This document shows positions 55,919 to 64,000 of a DNA stretch of 64,000 nucleotides, one piece after another. How positions within the stretch are numbered: position 1 is the stretch's first letter; each line of letters begins with the position of its first letter. The notes below the pieces were generated by a model. The model was not told the origin of the DNA and made no database searches. It saw only the letters and a list, made by a program, of their open reading frames with translations. The translations under genes and the position numbers were made by a program. The stretch comes from Cephalotrichum gorgonifer (Eukaryota > Ascomycota > Sordariomycetes > Microascales > Microascaceae). The stretch spans positions 682,001 to 746,000 of the forward strand of contig ONZQ02000010.1 in assembly GCA_900312665.1 (NCBI GenBank), in the 5' to 3' direction.

Positions 55919-57463
55919 CTACGCATTCATCCTCACCCCCAGCTCCCTCAAGATCCTCACGAACCGAATATGCAGCTGGATGAAGAAATCCGGACACCCA
56001 ACCAGCTCCGCCAACCCCCTTTGCCGCACCTTATTCCCCATCCCCATCCCTCCCCCGGCCCCCCCGTGCGCCCTCCTCACAAACGCGGAGCCCCCACTCC
56101 CCAAACCCCCTCCGAACCCTCCCCCGCCACCGCCGCCGGTCAGGAAGCTGCTGCTATTGCTGCCCGCGCCCCCGGGGCTATCGGCCCCGCCAGCCCTCTC
56201 GGCCTCCGCCTCGGCGAGCGCCTGTATCCAGCCCGCCAAGTCCCTGAACGCGCCCGCGATGAGTCCGAACGTCTTCATGGCCGTGCGCTCGCTGTGCGTG
56301 CTGAGGGCCAGGAAAGCGTAGACCCGCTTGTGGCCTCGCGCGTGCAGGTCCGGTATGCGGAAGATGTACGCCGTGGTGTACCCCGCCGCCGGGTCGCCGA
56401 AGAAGATGGGTCCCCCGCTCGCCGTGCTCCCCGTGCCCGGTATCGAGGCGAAGGGCGAGGACGCGGCGGCTGCGGCTGCGGCGGCCGCCGCCGCGCTGCT
56501 GGGGGTGGTGCGGGGGAGTGTCTCAAAGGAGAGGGTGCGGAGGCAGGAGGCCCGCACGATGGAGAAGGAGGCCGGGAGGACGGGCTCCTTGGTGGATATG
56601 TACTCGATGAAGTGGGTGTGGCTTCCCGAGCCGCTGCCGGTGCCGCCGACGGTGGAGAAGACGCTGGACCGCGAGGTTGTGGATCCCGTGCCAGACCTCC
56701 GCGGCGGCGGCGGCTTCATTAGCCCGTCGTCGTCCTCATCGTTCTCCCCATCGCCTTCGCCTTCGCCTTCGCCCTCGCCCTCGCCATCGCCCTCACCTTC
56801 ACCCTCACCGTCGTTGTCGGTATCGCTAGCGGACGACGGCTGCGAGTTCGGTGGCGACTCACCCCCGCTCCCGCCGAAGACCCACGCGTACGGTGCCCTC
56901 GTCCGCAGCGTGGGTCCCCTCGTGTCACTGGCGGGCGTCGCGTCCTCGTCCTCGGACTTGGGGAGAGTCATGGCACAGTTGTCGCACGGCTGGGCGCGCT
57001 TCGTGACGAACTCATCGTACGTCCTGCGGAAGCTCGAGTCGCGGCGCACGGCCGTCCTCGACTTGTGCGGGTCGGGGCTGGAGGGTGGTGTCTCGACGGC
57101 CGAGCCGGAGGGCAGGGCGGCGGAAGAGGTGGGGGACCGCAAGAGGGTGGCACGCTGAGGTCGGGACTGGAGATCGGAGGCGGGGAGGGAGGCACTGCGG
57201 TGGGGGGAGTAGGTGATGTGGCGGAGGGCGTCGGTGATGGCTGCCACGGATGGTGGTGTGCTGGGTCCCGCGCCCGGCTGCGAGGCGGACGTCGCGGGGC
57301 GGTCTTCGAAGGGGGCGTCCGGGTCGAAGCAGGTGGAACAGGGCACGGGCAGGCCCTCGGTGACCATCATGGGTGTGGGTCCGTGGACGTCACAGTAGTG
57401 GGCGAGACATAGCTGGGTGGGCGCGCCAGTTAGCATGAGCATGCGGAGGGCGTGAAGGTCCAT
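55919..57463 (-). CDS. LST7: Folliculin-like protein Lst7
   Basis: Folliculin homologue. With Lst4 it acts as a GAP for Gtr2/Rag-type GTPases in amino-acid signalling to TORC1 at the vacuole. Single exon, 514 aa. The N-terminal longin region has LCLAHYCDVHGPTPMMVTEG and the Cys pairs VPCSTC and PCDNC. A disordered middle contains an acidic Glu/Gly/Asp repeat (about residues 212-235) and a poly-Ala run (about 320-335). The second half resumes the longin fold (FIEYISTKEPVLPASFSIVR, YIFRIPDLHARGHKRVYAF). A Gly-rich loop then precedes the final helix FFIQLHIRFVRILRELGV. The C-terminal DENN part of animal folliculin is absent, as in yeast Lst7. Confidence 0.9.
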   Translation of the reverse strand: MDLHALRMLMLTGAPTQLCLAHYCDVHGPTPMMVTEGLPVPCSTCFDPDAPFEDRPATSASQPGAGPSTPPSVAAITDALRHITYSPHRSASLPASDLQSRPQRATLLRSPTSSAALPSGSAVETPPSSPDPHKSRTAVRRDSSFRRTYDEFVTKRAQPCDNCAMTLPKSEDEDATPASDTRGPTLRTRAPYAWVFGGSGGESPPNSQPSSASDTDNDGEGEGEGDGEGEGEGEGEGDGENDEDDDGLMKPPPPRRSGTGSTTSRSSVFSTVGGTGSGSGSHTHFIEYISTKEPVLPASFSIVRASCLRTLSFETLPRTTPSSAAAAAAAAAAASSPFASIPGTGSTASGGPIFFGDPAAGYTTAYIFRIPDLHARGHKRVYAFLALSTHSERTAMKTFGLIAGAFRDLAGWIQALAEAEAERAGGADSPGGAGSNSSSFLTGGGGGGGFGGGLGSGGSAFVRRAHGGAGGGMGMGNKVRQRGLAELVGCPDFFIQLHIRFVRILRELGVRMNA

Positions 57464-60040
57464 GGTTTTGTGTTTGTGTATGTGTTTGTCTGTATCTGAG
57501 TATTGTGCGCGTGAGTGGGGAGCTACCCCTCCACTGCGAGAGAAAGCTCAGAAGACAAGATATAAACAGGTCTGGAGGAAGAGACAATAGAACTTGACGT
57601 TTAGGAGCATGAAGTCGATGAACAAAGAATAGAGGATCCACCCCGCGAGATCGAACCAGACTTAAGGCATGTCATCCAGAGATGGAGGAGAATGACAATT
57701 GGGATCTGGGGAATGGGGATGGGGAAATGGGGACAGTTATGTGGGTGATGTGATGTGTGGTGACGTTGAAGTCAACAAGCTCCATCGGAAGCTAATTATG
57801 GGTCGGTCAATGGTCAACCAGCTGTCGATGGTCGGTCATCAATCAATGGTGGGGTGTGAGCTGTGAGCTGGGACAGACATGACAGCATTAGGTGAAGGAA
57901 GGAACATAAAGAAGCACACCCAGGTGGGGCAGATTTCGGTGTACTTAAGCAGCCAGTGCAACAACGCCCCGATAAGGTTAGGAATGACCCACGCAAAGCA
58001 AATCCCAACGAATGGTGGCCAGAAAGGCAACAAGACGGTAAGCATGTACTACTGCATTGAGTGTGCAGGTGATGCCTGTCGAATGCCAATGCCGGCTCGG
58101 GGAGGGTCGCACGGGCAAGAATGGACATGGGCATGAACGCACAAGGATAAGTGGCTCGGGGTGATGGAGGGATAATTACATGGGTGGATGGCTGGCTGGG
58201 CGCAACAGTTCCTGGTTGTGGCAGGGCTGTGGCAAACAAAGAAGGAACGGACACGAGTGGTGATTGAAGAGATAAGGCAAGGAATGTGCGACTAGGGAAG
58301 GGTCCTGGAGTACAAGTACAGGGAATCCGGGAATGGCCACTGGCCAAGACGCCCGGGGATGCACAGATGGTCTGGTCAATCAGACGTCTTGTCTGTGTGT
58401 TCCCTTCCTCCCCGGCCAAGCAGGGCTGAAACATATGGATAGTATATAACCCAACTGGCCTGTGTTTGCATCGGTGTCTGCGCCGGTGAGAGTACTCCCA
58501 TGCATGGCAAGTGGTAAGTGGTATGTGGTATGTGGTAAAATGCTATAAGAGCAAAGTGGACGAGATGATGTGGTGTGAGCATGATTCTAGGGTAACACCA
58601 GCTCTTCTCGACAGGCTTCGTTCGTCCAGTGGTGCCGTCACTCGAAGACACGACGGGACAAACAGGGTGTCCAGATAAGCCTACGTCGGCGTGGCCTAAT
58701 GCATGTCTCAACAACTCCAGGAATCCTTGAGCAAGAAAGGAAAGAGGCTGGAATGTAATCAAGATACGCCCACGACACGGTGAGCCGGGAGAGCGGGAAA
58801 CAATAGGCTCCCCGCCCATTGGAACAGATCGCGGTCCCATCTTCCACTCAGCCCCTCCCTTCCCCCCCCCCCTTGTCCAAGGGGATGGCTAGGAGGTAAT
58901 CCAATCCAATAGCAAACATGCCAAGAGGACTGGCGGTGAGGGCGTCCGGGGCGCGCCGATGAGGTACATATTATAATACACAACCCTCGCGTGTCAACCC
59001 AGCGCCACCCAGCTCCAACGCGCACGCGAAAGAGGCGAGGCACAGAGATCGCCGCTATGCTAGACGACTATTCCCAGGGTCTAGATCCGCGGATTCGACG
59101 GAGGCCAGTTCCCCGGGGGGGCCGGGAGGGTTGCAGCGTGTGTGCGCCAACATCGAGATCGAGCGGTGACAACGAGCAGGGTTGGTGGGAGTCAGGGAGA
59201 GAAACGAAAAAAAAGCAAGCGCGAATCGTCTTCTCACCACTTCCAAGACGCAAGGATGATGAAAAGGAAGGAAAAAGGAAGGAAAAGGGGAGAAGCAAAA
59301 AGCAAAGGCGAGGATTCCTTCCCCCGATGCAAGGTTCTCGACCAAAAGAAAGAAAAAGTAAAGGTAAATACGTAAATAGAAAAAAAGAATGACAAGCCCC
59401 GTGATGTTTGTGCGGGCCGCGTAACAAGACACACGCACGTTTGTACCGGGGGACAGAAGAAGAGAAGTGAAGGGCGCCATGAAGAAAGTAGATCTGCGCA
59501 TGTGGTGTAACTTACAATCGACGTCATGACGTGGTGCGCCGAGGGTTCCAGATCCCCTCGAGATGCGCGCGTGGTGTGGAGGAATGGGTGGTTCCCGTTG
59601 GACGTTGGATGCGTATGTTTCGGCGGGTGGGCTTGCTTACAGGGCCCGTGTACGAGTTGAGTTGTCGAGGGACACAAGGCCCTTCTTGTATCGAACCCAA
59701 TCCTCTCGGGTCAGCTCGTCAGTCGATATGCCGAGGTGCGTGTGTGGGTGTTGTAGGTTGGTGTACGTGTCTGTGTGTGTGTGTATATGTACACTTCGAT
59801 GTGTTGTCCGTCCTGGAGCCGGGAAATAGGTCGAGAAACGGGGTATCGCCTTGTTGTCTCCCCCCCTTACGGGAGAGAAAAGGAAAGAAACGGAATCGGG
59901 TTTAAGTAGAGAATCGACCCGAGGCAATGCGGGAAAAGGAAGGACGGTGAGAAGAAGAAGGAAGGAACGAAAAAAGGGCCCCTGTTCCCCTCGTTCCGCC
60001 CGGGTTCGGCTCGTCGGACAATATCGGTTTCCCCTCTCGG

Positions 60041-60058
60041 TGTGTGTGTGTGTGTGTG
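60041..60058. repeat. GT dinucleotide microsatellite
   Basis: About nine consecutive GT units. Other dinucleotide tracts occur at 59771-59782 (GT) and 60998-61022 (CA running into CT). These are simple repeats without coding context. Confidence 0.85.
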
Positions 60059-62804
60059 CGGCTAACATGAAATCAAGGAGTCTCTCCCAAGGATAGGATT
60101 TCGCGGCCACGGCCGGGGAATATCATACGACACACACCCTTTCGGAAGCGACAGGGGGATGGCAGCTGGGTGATGTATATGCGTGTGCGTAAAGAAAGGG
60201 GGCCGTTCGAGTATGAAAGTAAAGGATGAGCTCCCGTTTCGCGAAGCAGGAGTACCCCAGCCAGAAAAGGAAAGAAAAGAAAGATGGTGATGGGATGGGG
60301 GGGGCAAGAAGAAAAGAAAGTATAGAATAAAAAAAAGTTGTTCGGAAGCTCCGCGCGCGCACAGCTCTCCTCACACACTCTCTCTCCCCACAAGACAAGA
60401 CCTAAATAATGGCGGGGCCCCTCTCTCTCTACGCGTACCAAGTAGCGTTTCTGGTGTGTGGACGGAGGTACGGGGTACGTTTGCAGTTTTTTTGGTCCTA
60501 AGCCTAGTTCGAGTTCGAGTTTGTAATTTCGAAAGCGGGCAAGTGCGTTTTCGTTGGAGGTTCAGTTGGAGCTTGTCTGATAAGGGGATAGCTCTAGTAG
60601 AGATCGACCAAGACGCCGGCGCTGCGCTAGGGGAGACGAAAAGGAGGGTTCCGGTTGGAAATACGAAAGGGGCGGATCGGATGGTATGGATATCAGCAAG
60701 TTAGCTGTACAAATAACAAGATGAAGCGGTGTGGACTTTGTTTTTTTAGTGCTCAGAGAGGGGGAGCAGCACCGGGAACAGCGTGCTGGGTCGGGCGGGT
60801 GGTGCAGGCTAATAAGGGTGATGAGGGAACACAGGCGCGGGTCTGCGTCTGGGTTTGGGTTTGGGGTTTGGCGGGGGTGTCGGTTGGTCGGTCGTCGTCC
60901 TTCGAGAACATTAAGGCTTGGAGAGAAGGACATTCGATGGCCCCACCAGGAGAATTACATTGCGCCAAGACCCGACCCTACAGACGTCACACACATACTC
61001 ACACACACACACTCTCTCTCTCTATCGGACGAGAAGACTACACGTACCAACGAGTGTATAAAATGACGAAATTCAATGAGATGGATCTCTAGAGATAACA
61101 CGCTGTTTTCCAGTTTATAATCAAAGTATGAACAACAAAATGGAGGTATTGCGAGCGTGGGGGTGGGAATAAGGAGACCAGGGACGGGACAAGGGGCCAA
61201 GAGAAAGGGTGTCCGAGCTCGGCCCTCGCCTCCCCGGTCAAATGAGAGCCGGTGTGATGAAGATTACTATTAATTACTGGCAGCAATAACTGCCACTCGA
61301 CTCGGGAGAGTGTGAGTGATCGCCAGCCAGGCTTCTTCTAGTCGTGTGGTTGGTCGCCTTTCGACCGCCCTGGAAAAATGGGGTCGGGCCCGCCCTGGAC
61401 CCAGTAACAAAGTCCCCATTTCCATTGATGACAAGCGTTCGAGTAGGGAACCACATGGTGAAATGCCGAGCTCCGCATTGGCTAGCCGACCCGACGAAGC
61501 TACGAGTAAGGTAGCGGGTGTGGTGTTGGTTCGTCCCTGGTGCTTGTAATACTTCACTCCTACTGGTGGAGCCGGCTAGCTCTACTTGCGCTTTTATTTG
61601 CTCAGGGGTTTTATACTTTTACTAGTAATAATAATACTCGCACACCAAGACGGTCACCACTCACCCTCGTAACTCCTCGTATTACTATCAACCCTCCGCC
61701 CTCCGGAGGCAGTCGCCAGGGACTAGTAATGTAATACAATACTCGCACTCAAAGAGGATGAACGCGCCTCCTTCAAGGTCCATCCATCCATCCATCCACA
61801 TCCATCTCCGAGGACGGACACCTGCGACTAATATGGGCATGTCCGATATTCCGCAGCGCGGATCCCGGAAAAGGGACCAAAACGGGCAGGTCCAAGTCCG
61901 CCTCCCTGACCTTTAATACCCCAGTACTATCGAAGGAGCCGCGTTCTAGAAGACCTGGGGGGGAGGCGGGGGTGCGCCGAACCGCCGGATATATGTATAT
62001 GTATGTCAATCTTACGTGGTAACTCTATAACAACTGCCAGAACAGCGAACGTCAGGCCCGGTCTCTCCCGGTGGGGTGCCGAGATGGTGTGAAGGACGGG
62101 AATTGACCCGGGTCGCCTCGACCTTCGTAATACCCCTACTCGCACTAATACCCGACCTTTCCCCCGTTTCACCGTGGGCCTGAACCGGACGGCCGCGCGG
62201 TCGTCGGAATATAGTCCTTTCTCATTCCAAGCGCTCTTTTTTTCCCCTGTCATCGTCGTCGTCGTTGACCGCTATGTAATTACTCGTACATCATTCGTCG
62301 CTTTGTCTTCGGGGAAACCAACACGCAAGTCGGGCCGGGGAGATGTCCCCGGACTTACGCCGGACCTTCTCCCCCAGTCTCGTTTCCGCCGCCTTGGTGA
62401 GGCATTTCAGTCTCCACTTGCTTCGAAGGGTAACTACGGGGACGGTTAGGGCGGGCGCTCTTATAAAGGAAGCCAATAATAAAATACTACCGTAGCCTAT
62501 GTTTTCCCCAGGGCAAGGAAGTACGACGTACAAAGTACCAAAAAAAAACCTAGGCGCCTCCCTTTTGCCCGCTCGTCCACCAGCATCTTCCAAGTACCCG
62601 TACTCGGCCTACTACTAGTGGAGGAGTCTACATAGCGACCCTACACCTCAGACAACCTCGTAGGCGGATACGTACGTGGGTGCCCAATAAGGCAAGTAGG
62701 AGGGACTTACACCGTCGGTCACGCCCACGGACTAGTATGCGCCGCGACCAAAATGAGAGCCCGGAGGGTGGGAGTGTAAAACTAAATCTAAAAACTTAAA
62801 AAAC

Positions 62805-62827
62805 AAAAAAAAAAAAAAAAAAAAAAA
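62805..62827. repeat. 23-nt poly-A run
   Basis: A run of 23 A preceded by other A-rich sequence (62788-62804). It could be a microsatellite or the tail of an old retroposed sequence. I see no clear target-site duplication. Confidence 0.85.
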
Positions 62828-64000
62828 GGAAACCTACCGAGTACGGAGCTCCCCATCACAGCCCGGGCGCTGGCTATATTCCCCCTGTCATCGCATCGTC
62901 ATTGCAACATTTTGAAAGCACGGCCTTTTCGCTTGTGATTGATGGTTGATCAAGTTTCATTCGCTTCTCGGCGGGCGGTGGGCGCATGTGGCGAGGTGGT
63001 ATTTACCTGTTCTCTCGGGCCGGGCGTGGAGATAACTGCCAAAATGTCAAGAAATACACGTAGAGAGAAGAAGAAAATGAGATAGCGTCACAGCGCGCCA
63101 GCGTTTGAGCATCTCTCTCCAGGGTGTGACCGAGCCAAATTTCCAACAGCTCAGGGTATCATTTCGACGGGGAAAACAGCATACGATTTCTTCCGTTACT
63201 AGTATACATGCTCTGTATTGGCCAATTTCGGCGAAGAAAGGGGAACGCACGGACGTCGGCTTCTCACACCGATACCCTCCATCATGATACTACTTCTCCC
63301 CCCTGTCGTCAGTCCCCTTTCCCCCCGGCCGCTGCCCCTCCTTTCATCTCCCGTCCCGCCGGCGGATTCCCGAGCCGACCAGACGGGAAGAGGGGGGAGA
63401 CAGGGGGAGAGGAGAGGAAATTCGACAAAAGTTCGAAGTTGGAAGTTTCGAAGTTCCATTGTGGGTCTCTCTGGCCTTTCCGGAATAGGAAGATCGCACG
63501 TGGCTGCCCGTCCCGTTCGGGCAAGGCGGGTTGTGTCTTGGAGGTTCGGATCGGGAAAGGGGTCCTTTGCTCCGTTGGTTTTCAGTCCCTACAGGGGTTG
63601 AGAGAAGATTGGCATGAGGATGGGGAGCTGCCGGCGGTATCCCGGCGGCTGCGAGGACCCGGGATCCGGGAGGTGTGAGGTGTGAGTTGCGAGGTTGCTT
63701 GAACTCAAGGTCCTCAATGTATATGTTTCCAGTCGAACAGAGTCCTCCCGCAACCCAGCCCACTCACTGCGACTGCCAGACGTTATCGGATCTTACATGT
63801 ATTCTTGGGGTAAAGGGGGGGGGTGGGGGAGGAAGGTTCTGATCGGCCATGTGTCACCGTAAACCATGACCGAGATCCCTCCCGCACACCACCTTCCGCC
63901 CGTTTAGCCGTGACGGTCCGCTCATCCTCTCCCATCTACCATCCGCCCCTCCATCTCCACACACAATCAGCCACCACATACATACCATGCATACTTGATA

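Larger units (their letters stand above)
57464..64000. other. 6.5-kb region with no supported gene
   Basis: The largest gene-free stretch in the window. Frames reach about 200 codons (for example 57814-58434 minus) but have no domains, and overlapping frames on both strands look equally good. It holds GT/CA and CT microsatellites near 59750-59790, 60041-60058 and 61000-61022, a 23-A run at 62805-62827, and recurring ACTAGTAATA and ACTCGCAC words at 61620-62150. It may include the promoter of LST7 and the long upstream region of a gene beyond the right edge. Confidence 0.6.

Noticed and set aside
55970..57158. Open frames of 250 and 276 codons antisense to LST7
   Set aside because: GC-rich low-complexity shadows; folliculin motifs lie on the minus strand.
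57625..57665. GGTTCGATC word (minus strand) resembling a tRNA T-loop
   Set aside because: The flanking bases do not form a 5-bp T-stem and no acceptor or anticodon arms are visible.
57814..58434. 206-codon minus-strand frame and an overlapping short hydrophobic frame
   Set aside because: I considered a Pmp3-type proteolipid, but the conserved central motif is missing and neither frame shows domain signal.
1..64000. Search for CRISPR arrays, operons, insertion sequences and other prokaryotic features
   Set aside because: Intron-rich eukaryotic genes throughout; no regularly spaced repeats or transposase genes found.

Overview
The window reads as nuclear DNA of a filamentous ascomycete (Pezizomycotina, probably Sordariomycetes). 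The evidence is many short GT-AG introns (about 47-270 nt) with CTAAC-like branch sites, GC-rich exons, pyrimidine-rich leaders, and gene families typical of these fungi: highly reducing polyketide synthases, an NB-ARC/TPR receptor-like protein, Mis14, Lst7, Mdm35 and Gpi1. Genes were rebuilt exon by exon, choosing junctions that keep phase. Junctions I could not settle are flagged.

1-17.5 kb: secondary-metabolite locus. A highly reducing PKS on the minus strand (KS-AT-DH, cut by the left edge) is followed by a BAHD/trichothecene-type acyltransferase (minus). A complete second PKS on the plus strand has the order KS-AT-DH-cMeT-ER-KR-ACP, 2563 aa, with no release domain. A convergent gene encodes a D-serine dehydratase-like PLP enzyme (minus). 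The most economical reading is that two polyketide chains are made and the acyltransferase off-loads or esterifies one of them. The region upstream of PKS 1 carries a 21-bp tandem duplication, CCGG inverted repeats and recurring GAAGAATCC words.

17.5-20 kb: gene-poor, with one coding-like fragment.

20-57.5 kb: a dense housekeeping block. In order: mitochondrial AAA-like NTPase; a 265-N assembly gap; a Lys/Asp/Ser-rich nuclear-type protein; RRP6; MDM35; a small membrane protein; GPI1; tubulin cofactor C; MED9; cofactor-independent phosphoglycerate mutase; a PNP-NB-ARC-TPR NLR-like gene; prefoldin subunit 3; SEC14; MIS14; serine hydroxymethyltransferase; a short conserved fungal protein; RPT3; LST7. 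The NLR-like gene is the one accessory gene inside this block.

57.5-64 kb: 6.5 kb with no gene I can support. It holds microsatellites, a 23-A run, and short recurring ACTAGTAATA / ACTCGCAC words.

The strongest candidates for novelty are the two-PKS/acyltransferase/PLP-enzyme locus and the NLR-like gene. Secondary points are an in-frame first intron in the phosphoglycerate mutase gene and a possible GC-AG intron in GPI1.
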